Source: Erythrobacteraceae bacterium CCH12-C2
GTDB lineage: Bacteria; Pseudomonadota; Alphaproteobacteria; Sphingomonadales; Sphingomonadaceae
NCBI GenBank assembly: GCA_001556995.1
Contig: LSKF01000163.1
Span: 1-64,000, forward strand
Length of the DNA stretch: 64,000 nt
Direction of reading: 5' to 3'
In this document: positions 9,052-17,666 of the stretch, piece by piece
Layout: each line of letters opens with the position of its first letter
Position numbering within the stretch: position 1 is the first letter of the stretch
Notes under the pieces: model-generated
What the model was told of the DNA's origin: nothing
Database searches by the model: none
What the model saw: the letters and a program-made list of their open reading frames with translations, nothing else
Made by a program: the position numbers and the translations under genes

Positions 9052-10377
9052 CTAGCGGAAATGCGCAGGCTTCAGGTCGTATTTGGCCAGCTTGTCATAG
9101 ATGGTCTTGCGCGGGGTTTGCAGCATCTCCACCACCTTCGCGATATCGCCCGCGCATTGCCGAAGCGCGTCTTCGAGCACCGTCCGTTCGAAATCGGCCA
9201 TGATCTGCTGGAGCGGACGCTGCCCTGCCGCTCCGGCTCCCGGCGCATCGATCTCGGCGAGGCCCAGCACGAAGGCGCGGGCATAGCCGCTGAGCTCGTT
9301 GAGGTTGCCGGGCCAGTCATGCGCTTGCACATGGCGCCACTGCGCCTCCCCGATGGCCGGCGCGGCGATTTCGAGTTGGCGGGCATGGCGGGCGACAAAC
9401 AGCCGGAAAATCTCTGGCACATCGGCCCGCCGCGCGGTGAGCGGAGGGAAAGCAATCTGCACCGCACCAAGCCGGTGCCACAGCGGATCGCGCAGCCCCG
9501 CCCCTGACTGTGCCGGATCATCCACTATCCGGGCGATGATGATGCGAATATTCAGCCGCCGCGCCCGGTCGGCCCCGATTGGGAGCACCTGCCGCTTTTC
9601 GACCAGCGACAGCAGCCGCGCTGTGAGGGTATCGCTGGCGGCCTCGATCTCATCGAGGAACAGCGTCCCGCCATTGGCCCGCTCGGCGAGGCCCGTCCGT
9701 GACAGGCCCGAACTGCCCGGATCGCGCCCGAACAGCAGAAGCTCGGCATCCTCATGCGCGAGGATCCCGGCATCGACCGTCACGAAAGGGCGGTTGCTGC
9801 GCGGGCTGAGATCATGGATCAACCGCGCGGCGTGGCTTTTGCCGCTGCCCGCCGGGCCGGTGAGCACCACGTCAATCTCGGACGGAGCGACACCTTCGAT
9901 CACCGAGCGCAGGCGCTGCGCCTCGGGCGAGGAGCCGGGGATGCCGCGATCAACGCTGCGGCCCGCTTCGGCCCGCAGCCGCCGGTTTTCGAGCGCCAAC
10001 GCCCGGCGCTCGCTGGCAGCGCGGACCGCGCGGATCAGATCGGCCGAGGCGTAGGGCTTGGTCAGGAAATCCGCCGCGCCGTTCTTCATCGCCGCCACCG
10101 CCATCGCGACATCGCCATGCCCGGTGGTGAGGATCACCGGCAGATCGCGGTCGATCGCGCGCAGCCGTTCGAAAAAGGCAATCCCGTCGATCCCCGGCAT
10201 CCGCACATCGCTAACCACGACGCCCGGGTAATCCGCCGTCAGCCACGCGAGCGCCGCGCGGGCATCGGGGAAGGTGGTGACCGCAATCCCGTCGAGGGTA
10301 AGCGCCTGGGTGGTCGCGTCGCGCAGCGCCGGATCATCCTCGACCAGTGCGACCTGAAGGGGAGCCTCGGCGTTCAT
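9052..10377 (-). CDS. dctD: DctD-like response regulator with degenerate GAFTGA loop
   Basis: Enhancer-binding response regulator, 441 residues: receiver domain (acidic DD at 14-15, phospho-acceptor Asp57 in SDVRMPG, KP in FLTKPY), AAA+ domain with Walker A GPAGSGKS and Walker B GGTLFLDE, and a Fis-type helix-turn-helix ending in LQTPRKTIYDKL, which is typical of DctD. The loop that should read GAFTGA and contact sigma-54 reads GSSGLS here and the segment is about 3 residues short, so sigma-54 activation is uncertain. The start at 10377 overlaps the kinase stop as ATGA, indicating translational coupling. It probably binds the palindromes at 12077-12123 to control dctA. Confidence 0.85.
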   Translation of the reverse strand: MNAEAPLQVALVEDDPALRDATTQALTLDGIAVTTFPDARAALAWLTADYPGVVVSDVRMPGIDGIAFFERLRAIDRDLPVILTTGHGDVAMAVAAMKNGAADFLTKPYASADLIRAVRAASERRALALENRRLRAEAGRSVDRGIPGSSPEAQRLRSVIEGVAPSEIDVVLTGPAGSGKSHAARLIHDLSPRSNRPFVTVDAGILAHEDAELLLFGRDPGSSGLSRTGLAERANGGTLFLDEIEAASDTLTARLLSLVEKRQVLPIGADRARRLNIRIIIARIVDDPAQSGAGLRDPLWHRLGAVQIAFPPLTARRADVPEIFRLFVARHARQLEIAAPAIGEAQWRHVQAHDWPGNLNELSGYARAFVLGLAEIDAPGAGAAGQRPLQQIMADFERTVLEDALRQCAGDIAKVVEMLQTPRKTIYDKLAKYDLKPAHFR

Positions 10378-12041
10378 GCGGCGGGGATGACCATGGTGAA
10401 GCACGCGCCGCTCGGCGAATCTTCAAGGATGAGATCGCCGCCAAGCTGGCGCATGATATCGAGCGAAATCGCCAGGCCAAGGCCGATCCCGTCATCCTTG
10501 GAGGTGACGAAGGGCTGGAACAGGGTGTCGCACAGGTCTGGCGGGATGCCCGGCCCATCGTCGCTGACGCTCAGCCTGATGGTCTGCGCCTCCGCCGCGA
10601 CCGTCAGCGTAATCCGCCCGCCGGGGCCGCAGGCCTGAACCGCGTTCTGGAGCAGATTGACCAGCACCTGCTCCAGCTGGACATGCCGTGCGCGCACGCT
10701 TGCGGCAGCGGCTTCGGGCGGGGGCAGGGCAAGAGCGATCCCTTTCTGGCGGATCTGGTCGCGCAGCAGCAGCAGCGATCCGTCGATCACATCGGCAAGC
10801 GGAATGTCGCGCAGCTCTCCTCCCGAGCGGCGGCTGAAATGCAGCTGCTCTTGCGTGATCGCGCCGATCTGGCCCGCAAGGCCCGCGATCCGGGCAAAAT
10901 TGGTCGCTGCCTCCTCATGCCGCGCCGCCGCGATGAGGCGCTCCCCGCTTTCGGCATAGACCTGCATCGCTGCGAGTGGCTGGCGGATTTCATGGCCAAG
11001 GCCTGCGGTGATCTGCCCGAGCGTCGCGAGCCGGTTGGCCTGCTGCAACTGCTCGCGCAGCATCGCCGTCTGCTCGGCCGCAGCCAGTTGGGCCTGCGCC
11101 TGCCGTCGCCGCAGCCACAGCGCCGCCCCTGCCGCAACCATCGCCAGCATGACGAGCACGAGCAGTCCCATCAACCGGCCATTGGCAATCGCTGCGGCAA
11201 TCCGCGGCGAGGGATCGGCGAGCAGATGCAACTCCCACCCCAGCGGCGCGATAGGCTCGATCTTTTCGATCATGGTTATAGGAGCAGCGCTCAGGCCCTT
11301 CTCTTGCAATCGCAGCGGAGGCAGTTCGGCCCTGCCGAACCGCAGCGCATCGCGCGCCCGGTCGCGCGCGGCGCCGGGTGCCGCCTTGGTCGATCGGAAG
11401 CGCCAGTCAGGGTCACTCGCCAACACCACCACGCCGTCGCTGTCGGTGACATAGACCCCGTCGCCCGCATCGCGCCATTTGGCCTCGAGGCTGTCGAACT
11501 CGACCTTAACCGCGACCACGCCAAGGGGCGCCGAAGGTGGCCCGGCGCGTTCGGCAATATAGAGCCCAGGGCGGCGGCTGACCGTGCCCAGCGCAAATTC
11601 GGTGAAGGTGCCCTTGCGCAGCGCTCCGGTGAAATAATCGCGAAACCCATAATTCGAGCCGACGAAGCTGTCCGGCTGGTCCCAGTTGCTCGACGCCAGC
11701 GTCAGGCCCTCGGCATTCATCAGGTAAATCGCCGCTGCTCTGGTCTGGCGGGCGAGCGCGGCGAGGCGGCGGTTGAGCACCGATCGCTGGCTCAGGTCTC
11801 CGGCCAGCAGTGCGGCGACTTCGGGATCGACTGCCAATACCCGCGGCACGAGTGTAAATTTGTTGAGCTCGCTATCCAGCCCCGCCGCAAGGATCGCGGC
11901 ATCATTGGCAGCGTCGCTGCGGATCTGTTCGAGCGCCGTTTCGCGGCTGGCCCGGTCCACCGCGATCATCACCAGCGCACTGATGAGGACCGCCGCCAGC
12001 ACCGCGATCAGCGGAAGATACCAGCGCCCGATCCTGTGCAT
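10374..12041 (-). CDS. dctB: DctB-like C4-dicarboxylate sensor histidine kinase
   Basis: Inner-membrane sensor kinase, 555 residues. Membrane segment at about 8-28 (YLPLIAVLAAVLISALVMIA), a periplasmic sensor region of about 260 residues resembling the double-Cache domain of DctB, second membrane segment (LLVLVMLAMVAAGAALWL), a short coiled linker, HisKA with phospho-His350 in GHEIRQPL, and an ATPase domain with QVLVNLLQNAV, DDGPGIPP and GIGLGLAIS. The frame extends 73 codons further upstream, but ATG at 12041 has AAGGGGG in front and starts just before the membrane segment. Divergent from dctA. In the known DctB-DctD system the kinase senses succinate, malate or fumarate and phosphorylates DctD. 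Confidence 0.88.
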   Translation of the reverse strand: MHRIGRWYLPLIAVLAAVLISALVMIAVDRASRETALEQIRSDAANDAAILAAGLDSELNKFTLVPRVLAVDPEVAALLAGDLSQRSVLNRRLAALARQTRAAAIYLMNAEGLTLASSNWDQPDSFVGSNYGFRDYFTGALRKGTFTEFALGTVSRRPGLYIAERAGPPSAPLGVVAVKVEFDSLEAKWRDAGDGVYVTDSDGVVVLASDPDWRFRSTKAAPGAARDRARDALRFGRAELPPLRLQEKGLSAAPITMIEKIEPIAPLGWELHLLADPSPRIAAAIANGRLMGLLVLVMLAMVAAGAALWLRRRQAQAQLAAAEQTAMLREQLQQANRLATLGQITAGLGHEIRQPLAAMQVYAESGERLIAAARHEEAATNFARIAGLAGQIGAITQEQLHFSRRSGGELRDIPLADVIDGSLLLLRDQIRQKGIALALPPPEAAAASVRARHVQLEQVLVNLLQNAVQACGPGGRITLTVAAEAQTIRLSVSDDGPGIPPDLCDTLFQPFVTSKDDGIGLGLAISLDIMRQLGGDLILEDSPSGACFTMVIPAA

Positions 12042-12076
12042 GACACCCCCTTGCGACGAACTCCCAGCGGTTGCTT

Positions 12077-12092
12077 GTGCGGAAATCCGCAC
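12077..12092. promoter_or_regulatory. Distal palindrome, candidate DctD enhancer site
   Basis: GTGCGGAAATCCGCAC is a perfect inverted repeat (6-bp arms, 4-bp centre) in the dctB-dctA spacer. Its centre is 32 bp, about three helical turns, from the second palindrome, and about 105 bp upstream of the predicted dctA transcription start. The tandem arrangement matches the known DctD upstream activating sequences of rhizobial dctA. Confidence 0.7.
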
Positions 12093-12109
12093 TGAGGGCA
12101 ATCCAATAA

Positions 12110-12123
12110 TGCGAATTTTCGCA
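12110..12123. promoter_or_regulatory. Proximal palindrome, candidate DctD enhancer site
   Basis: TGCGAATTTTCGCA is a perfect inverted repeat sharing the TGCG-N6-CGCA skeleton with the site at 12077. It is centred about 73 bp upstream of the predicted start of dctA transcription. Confidence 0.65.
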
Positions 12124-12163
12124 CAAATTCGACCCACTTTCTCACCAAACAATTGAAATTCCG

Positions 12164-12179
12164 AGGTCCGCGAATTGCT
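12164..12179 (+). promoter_or_regulatory. Candidate -24/-12 (sigma-54) promoter of the dctA operon
   Basis: AGGTCCGCGAATTGCT contains GG, exactly 10 bases, then GC, with a full TTGCT -12 element; the -24 element matches only at GG and some flanking bases. It is 81 bases from the dctA start codon and downstream of the two palindromes, the expected geometry. Confidence 0.55.
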
Positions 12180-12259
12180 ACAGTTTTGCTTGATGCAATC
12201 GCTGGCCAGCGTGATCCTTGGTTCGGAGAAAACATAATCAGGGGGAGAAGCTGCGACCA

Positions 12260-13651
12260 ATGCGATCGCCTGCTGCCATTACGCCGGATCTCGCTATCCC
12301 GGCGCCGCGTCGCAAGCCGCTTTATCAGCAGCTCTATGTGCAGGTGCTGACCGCCATCGCGCTCGGCGCGCTGGTGGGGCATTTTGTTCCTGACGTCGGC
12401 ACCGCATTGAAGCCGCTGGGTGATGGCTTCATTAAGCTGGTGAAGATGATCATCGCCCCGGTGATCTTCGTGACGGTCGCTACCGGGATTGCCGGGATGC
12501 GCGATCTGAAGGCGGTCGGCAGCGTGGCGGGCAAGGCCTTTGCCTATTTCATCACCTTTTCCACCCTTGCGCTGATCATCGGTCTGGTGGTCGGCAATGT
12601 GGTGCGTCCCGGCGCAGGGCTGAATATCGATCCGGCAACGCTCGATACAGCCGCAGTCGCCGATTACGCCGACAAGGCCGAGGCCACCACCATCACCGGC
12701 TTCCTGCTCGGCATCATCCCCGACACGCTGTTCAGCGCGGTCACCGATGGCCAGATCCTCCAAGTGCTGCTGGTGGCGATCCTCGCCGGGGTGGCGATTG
12801 CCGCCACCCGCCCGGCGAGCGACCTTGTCACCGACGTACTCGCCTCCTTTGGTGAGGTCGTGTTCAAGCTGGTTCACATGCTGATGAAGCTGGCGCCGAT
12901 TGGGGCCTTTGGGGCGATGGCCTTCACCATCGGCGAATTCGGGATCGGCAGCCTCGCCAATCTCGCTGCGCTGGTGGCGACCTTCTACCTCACCTCGCTC
13001 TTGTTCGTGCTGGTGGTGCTGGGGCTGGTCGGGTGGTTCAACGGCTTTTCGATCTTCGCTCTGATCCGGTATCTGCGCGAGGAATTGCTGCTGGTGCTCG
13101 GCACCTCCTCCTCCGAAGCCGCATTGCCGAGCCTGATGGAGAAGATGGAGATCGCCGGGTGCCGCAAAGCGGTGGTCGGTCTGGTGGTGCCCACGGGCTA
13201 TTCGTTCAATCTCGACGGGACCAATATCTACATGACGCTCGCCGCGCTGTTCATCGCGCAGGCGGTGGGCGTGGAGCTCAGCATCGCCGAGCAGCTGACG
13301 CTGGTGCTGGTTGCCATGATCAGTTCCAAGGGCGCGGCGGGGGTGACGGGATCGGGCTTCGTGATCCTCGCCGCGACCCTTTCGGTGGTGCCGACCGTGC
13401 CGGTGGCGGGCATGGCGCTGATCCTAGGCATTGACCGCTTCATGAGCGAATGCCGCGCGCTCACCAATTTCGTCGGCAATGCGGTGGCGACGATTGTGGT
13501 GGCACGGTGGGAAAACGCGCTTGATCGCGACCGGCTGAACGCGGCGATGGCGGGTGCGCCGCTGCCCCTGCCCGAGGAAGACATCGAGCGCCATGAGCGC
13601 AGCGGCCCGGTGAGCGAGCGGCTTGCCGAAGTATTGGAGGAGCGCGCATGA
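12260..13651 (+). CDS. dctA: C4-dicarboxylate/proton symporter DctA
   Basis: Inner-membrane transporter of the glutamate/dicarboxylate:cation symporter family, taking up succinate, fumarate, malate and aspartate. 463 residues with the expected signatures: serine-rich hairpin [11 protein letters not shown], the TM7 motif [16 protein letters not shown], the tip [10 protein letters not shown], and TM8 with [19 protein letters not shown] at 12260 is chosen over an upstream ATG at 12218 because GGGGGAG precedes it and because family members start at this point. First gene of an operon: its stop overlaps the next start as ATGA. Very likely controlled by the divergent DctB/DctD pair through the spacer sites. 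Confidence 0.93.
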   Translation: MRSPAAITPDLAIPAPRRKPLYQQLYVQVLTAIALGALVGHFVPDVGTALKPLGDGFIKLVKMIIAPVIFVTVATGIAGMRDLKAVGSVAGKAFAYFITFSTLALIIGLVVGNVVRPGAGLNIDPATLDTAAVADYADKAEATTITGFLLGIIPDTLFSAVTDGQILQVLLVAILAGVAIAATRPASDLVTDVLASFGEVVFKLVHMLMKLAPIGAFGAMAFTIGEFGIGSLANLAALVATFYLTSLLFVLVVLGLVGWFNGFSIFALIRYLREELLLVLGTSSSEAALPSLMEKMEIAGCRKAVVGLVVPTGYSFNLDGTNIYMTLAALFIAQAVGVELSIAEQLTLVLVAMISSKGAAGVTGSGFVILAATLSVVPTVPVAGMALILGIDRFMSECRALTNFVGNAVATIVVARWENALDRDRLNAAMAGAPLPLPEEDIERHERSGPVSERLAEVLEERA

Positions 13652-14604
13652 CCCTGCGCCGCCTGCTCGTCGTTTTCGCCGCGACATTGGCACTGTGGCT
13701 GCCAGCCCTGCCGCTGGCCGCGCAAACCGCCGCTGCGCCCGAGGAAATCCGCCTGTGGCCCGGCACGCCTCCGGGCAATGGCAAGGTTACCGGTCCAGAG
13801 AAGATCGGCACTGAAGGCGCGGGCTACGGTGCGGTTTCGAACATAGCGGTGCCGAGAATGCGGGTCTATCGCCCGGCGACGCCCAATGGCGCCGCCGTGC
13901 TGGTCGCGGGGGGCGGCGGCTATTTCCGCATTCAGCTGTGGAAGGAAAGCACGCCTGCTGCCGAATGGCTGCAAGCGCGCGGCTTTACCGTGTTCGAACT
14001 CATCTACCGCCTGCCGAATGACGGCTGGGATTCCACCGCGCCCTTCATGGACGCGCAGCGCGCAATGAAGATCATCCGCGCCCGCGCAGGTGAATTCGGG
14101 GTCGATCCGGGCCGGATCGGGATCATGGGCTTTTCCGCTGGCGGGCACCTTGCGGGCTTCACCGCCTATCAGCCTGCCCGTGCGCTCTATTCTGGGGCTG
14201 ATGCCTATGAGACAGTCTCCGCCCGACCCGATTTCGCGGTGCTGCTGTTCCCGGTGGTGACCTTGCGCAAGCCTTACGACACCACCCGCACCCGGCGCGA
14301 GATCATTGGTGATAAGGCCAGCGCCAAGGCCGAAGCGGAATGGTCGCTCGATACCTGGGCCAGTAAGGACGCACCGCCGACCATCATCTTTGCCTCGGCC
14401 GACGATCCGACGACACCGCCCGGCCATGGCATTTTGATGTTCCAGACCCTCATCGCCGCCGGGGCGAGCGCGGAACTGCATCTGTTCCGCGACGGCGGCC
14501 ATGGCTGGGGCTTGGGCACACCCGAACAGGTGATCAGCCAATGGCCCGCGCTGTTCGAACACTGGGCGCAATCGCTGAAAATTATGGAAAAACAGGGAGA
14601 ATAA
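13648..14604 (+). CDS. Secreted alpha/beta hydrolase (acetyl-esterase-like)
   Basis: Exported serine esterase, 318 residues. Signal peptide [20 protein letters not shown] ending in PLAAQT. Core: oxyanion region [11 protein letters not shown], nucleophile elbow GFSAGGHLA (Ser163), an acidic residue near [10 protein letters not shown] and a catalytic His in [10 protein letters not shown]. The arrangement fits the BD-FAE/acetylxylan-esterase type. Overlaps dctA by ATGA and is followed after 2 bases by the TBDR gene, so it is co-translated with a dicarboxylate uptake system. I infer that it releases acids from an ester or polyester outside the cytoplasm, for import by DctA; the substrate is not shown. 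Confidence 0.85.
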   Translation: MTLRRLLVVFAATLALWLPALPLAAQTAAAPEEIRLWPGTPPGNGKVTGPEKIGTEGAGYGAVSNIAVPRMRVYRPATPNGAAVLVAGGGGYFRIQLWKESTPAAEWLQARGFTVFELIYRLPNDGWDSTAPFMDAQRAMKIIRARAGEFGVDPGRIGIMGFSAGGHLAGFTAYQPARALYSGADAYETVSARPDFAVLLFPVVTLRKPYDTTRTRREIIGDKASAKAEAEWSLDTWASKDAPPTIIFASADDPTTPPGHGILMFQTLIAAGASAELHLFRDGGHGWGLGTPEQVISQWPALFEHWAQSLKIMEKQGE

Positions 14605-14606
14605 AA

Positions 14607-17600
14607 ATGTCGACGAAGCTTCTGGGCAAGCTCGCCCTGATGTGCGGGGCCAGCCTGATCGCTGCCACTGCAGCCTCTGCGCAGGACGCCGAGGCGCCCG
14701 TGACCGTGGATACCGCCGCAGCCTCGCCCGAGCGCGAGATCATCGTCACCGGCACCCAGATCCAGGGTGCCAAGATCAATGACGTCCTGCCCGTCACTGT
14801 GGTTGACGAGATTGACATTCAGAACGTCGCTGCAACCTCGGGCGACGAATTGTTCCGCGCGATCCCGCAGGCGGGGTCGGTCGCCTTCAACGAACAGAAC
14901 GACGTCACCTCGAACAACGCGCGCGGCGATGCTGCCTCGATCAACCTGCGTGACCTTGGCACCGGCAACACGCTGCTGCTGATCAACGGCCGGCGCATGG
15001 TGCTTAACCCCGGCTTCCAGACCGAGCTGCTGGTGCCGGTGGTCAGCCCCGACACCAATGAAATCGCGCCGGGCTCTGTGCGCCGGATCGAAGTGCTGCG
15101 CGACGGCGCGTCGGCGATCTATGGTGCGGACGCGGTGGCGGGTGTGGTCAACACCGTGCTGCGCGGCAACCGCAAGGGCGGCTTCATCGAGGGCGAATGG
15201 CGCGGGTCTGACAGCACCAGCCTTTACAGCACCCAGGTCAATGGCGGCTACGGTTTCGATTTCGCCGATGGCCGCGCCAATCTCACCATTTATGGCGGCT
15301 ATTTCTACGAAAACGGCCTGCCTGCCGTGGCGCGGGACTATTCGCGCGATGACGACAAGCGCCCACTGCTGGTCGGCACGCCGTTCGAGAACGACACCCA
15401 GTTCAACAACCGCAACACCTTTGGGCCGTTCGGGCAGTTCGATATTCAGATCACCAACAATAACCTCACCCCGATCCGCGACGATGACTTCTACATCCAG
15501 CCTTCCACCTTTGCGGGGTGCCGCTTCGATCTCGGCAACGGCATTTGCGCCCGCAACGGCGATAACCCTGCGGCAGAGGTGCGTTACAACCGCGCATTCG
15601 GCACGACGCTGATCAGCGAGAAAACCCGCTACAACGCGGCCCTGCTGTTCAATTACGAGTTCAGCGACAAGGTTGAGGGCTATTTCGAGGGCACGTTCTA
15701 CCGTTCCGAGAGCAGCCGCAACATCACTCCGGCTGCGATCCTGAGCGCCGTGCCGGTGGGCATTTCGCGCAATGCCTTCTGGAACCCCTTCGGGCCGGTG
15801 ACCTTCCCAGGCGGTACGCCCAACCCGAACCGCCGCGCTGGCACGACCATCCCCACGACCGGTGCCGACCTCATCATGGAACGCTACCGCTTCGTCGATG
15901 CCGGTAACCGCACGGTCGATGTCGACAAGGATTCTTATCGTCTCGTCGCCGGCCTCAAGGGCAATTTTGGCGATTGGGATTTCGACACTGGCTTTGTCTA
16001 TTCCGAGGCCAGGTCGACCGACCTTGAAGGCAACCGCGTGTCGCTCACCCTGCTCCAGCAGGCGATCAACCGTTCGACGCCGGATGCCTACAACCCCTTC
16101 AACGGCGGCTGCATCACCGGCGATGTGGGGAATGGGGATTGCACCCCCAACCCGCAAAGCGCGATCGATCCCTTCCTGATCGATGTGTTCCGCAAGGGCG
16201 AAACCACGCTCGCGCTCGCCGATTTCAAGGTCAGCAACAGCGCGCTGATCAGCCTGCCTGGCGGCGATGTCGGGATTGCGGCGGGGGTTGAATGGCGGCG
16301 CGAAACCTTCATCGATGATCGCGATCCGCGCATTGATGGCACCATCACCTGGACCGACAGCGTCACCGGCGTGTTCGATGGCAGTGATGTTGTCGGCACC
16401 AGCGCCTCGCCTGATACCAGCGGGGCGCGGCAGGTCTATTCCGCCTTCATGGAAACCTTTGTCCCGCTGGTGAGCGAGGACATGGACATTCCGCTCGTCA
16501 CCGCGCTCAACCTCCAGCTCGCCGGACGGATCGAGCATTTCAAGGATATCGACGAGACCGCGATCGTCCCGCGCGCGGCGGCTTCGTGGACGGTGGTCCC
16601 GGGCCTAATGTTACGCGGCGCATGGTCGCAAGGCTTCCGCGCGCCTAACCTCGTGCAGGTCAATGACGAGGGCACCACGCGCTCCAACACGCGTGACGAC
16701 TTCGTCCGCTGTCAGGCCCAGGTCGAACGCGGACAGCTGGCCAACCTCGGCCTGTGTCCGGGTGAGGGCGTGATCAGCTTCCGTTCGGGCACCGACCAAC
16801 TGCAGCCCGAGGACAGCGAGAGCATCAACCTCGGCATCGTGCTTGAACCCAAGTTCATTCCGGGCCTGACGCTCACGGCGGATTACTGGCGCGTCAAGCA
16901 GACCGGGCTGGTTGGCACCTTCGGCGATGATAACGCGATCGCGCTTGATCTGTTGCTGCGCCTCAACGGCAGCAGCAACCCGGCTGTGATCCGCAGTGCG
17001 CCGACGGCGGAGCAAATCGCACTCTACACCGGCACCCGCCTGCAACCGGCGGGCGACATCATCCGCGTGCTCGACCCCTATCTCAACCTCGACAGCCGCG
17101 TGTCGAAGGGCTGGGATTTTGGCCTTGCCTACAACGTCCCCGATTTTGGCATTGGCAATTTCCGCCTGCGCTTCAACGCCGCGCGGCTGGAGAGCTTCGT
17201 CCAATCTGCCGGTGAGGACGGGCAGGTCCTGCTCGATGCGGTCGCCGGCGGGCAGCTGCCGCCCGAAGTCCGGATCGAGGGCCTCGGCGAGCTGCTCGAA
17301 ATCGAAGGCCGGCCCAAGTGGCGCTTCAGCGGCTCGGTCAACTGGGAAAGCGGCCCGTTCGATGTTGCGCTGTTCGCCAACTATGTCGGCGAGGTGTGGA
17401 ACACCAGCGTCAGCCGCGATGTGCCGATCGTGTCGAACGATCCCAACGCAAACTTCTACCGCGTCGGCGATTTCCTGACCTTCAACTCGTCGATCAGCTA
17501 CACCATCGAAAGCGACAACGCGCTCGATGGCACCCGGCTTCGGTTCGGGGTCAACAACCTGTTCGACAAGGATCCGCCGCTGGCTGACGACACCTATGGT

Positions 17601-17666
17601 TTCCTCAGTGCGCTGCACTCGCCACGTGGCCGGGTGTTCCGGGTCGAACTGCGCAAGCCGTTCTGA
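14607..17666 (+). CDS. Large TonB-dependent receptor in the dctA operon
   Basis: Outer-membrane TonB-dependent transporter, 1019 residues, of the large sphingomonad class. ATG at 14607 follows GGGAGA by 6 bases and gives a clean signal peptide (MSTKLLGKLALMCGASLIAA). The TonB-box-like segment EREIIVTGTQI comes next, then the plug (RDLGTGNTLLLINGRRM; ASAIYGADAVAGVVN) and a barrel ending in RVFRVELRKPF. Members with this plug sequence import oligomers such as glycans or peptides, but the ligand is not predictable here. Its neighbours are an esterase, DctA and a zinc carboxypeptidase, which suggests uptake of an oligomer that yields C4 acids or amino acids. Confidence 0.9.
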   Translation: MSTKLLGKLALMCGASLIAATAASAQDAEAPVTVDTAAASPEREIIVTGTQIQGAKINDVLPVTVVDEIDIQNVAATSGDELFRAIPQAGSVAFNEQNDVTSNNARGDAASINLRDLGTGNTLLLINGRRMVLNPGFQTELLVPVVSPDTNEIAPGSVRRIEVLRDGASAIYGADAVAGVVNTVLRGNRKGGFIEGEWRGSDSTSLYSTQVNGGYGFDFADGRANLTIYGGYFYENGLPAVARDYSRDDDKRPLLVGTPFENDTQFNNRNTFGPFGQFDIQITNNNLTPIRDDDFYIQPSTFAGCRFDLGNGICARNGDNPAAEVRYNRAFGTTLISEKTRYNAALLFNYEFSDKVEGYFEGTFYRSESSRNITPAAILSAVPVGISRNAFWNPFGPVTFPGGTPNPNRRAGTTIPTTGADLIMERYRFVDAGNRTVDVDKDSYRLVAGLKGNFGDWDFDTGFVYSEARSTDLEGNRVSLTLLQQAINRSTPDAYNPFNGGCITGDVGNGDCTPNPQSAIDPFLIDVFRKGETTLALADFKVSNSALISLPGGDVGIAAGVEWRRETFIDDRDPRIDGTITWTDSVTGVFDGSDVVGTSASPDTSGARQVYSAFMETFVPLVSEDMDIPLVTALNLQLAGRIEHFKDIDETAIVPRAAASWTVVPGLMLRGAWSQGFRAPNLVQVNDEGTTRSNTRDDFVRCQAQVERGQLANLGLCPGEGVISFRSGTDQLQPEDSESINLGIVLEPKFIPGLTLTADYWRVKQTGLVGTFGDDNAIALDLLLRLNGSSNPAVIRSAPTAEQIALYTGTRLQPAGDIIRVLDPYLNLDSRVSKGWDFGLAYNVPDFGIGNFRLRFNAARLESFVQSAGEDGQVLLDAVAGGQLPPEVRIEGLGELLEIEGRPKWRFSGSVNWESGPFDVALFANYVGEVWNTSVSRDVPIVSNDPNANFYRVGDFLTFNSSISYTIESDNALDGTRLRFGVNNLFDKDPPLADDTYGFLSALHSPRGRVFRVELRKPF

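Noticed and set aside
14274..16538. A 754-codon open frame antisense to the large TBDR
   Set aside because: GC-rich coding DNA leaves long open frames on the opposite strand; it has no ribosome site or family motif and the TBDR frame is clearly real. The same holds for the frame at 1576-3627.
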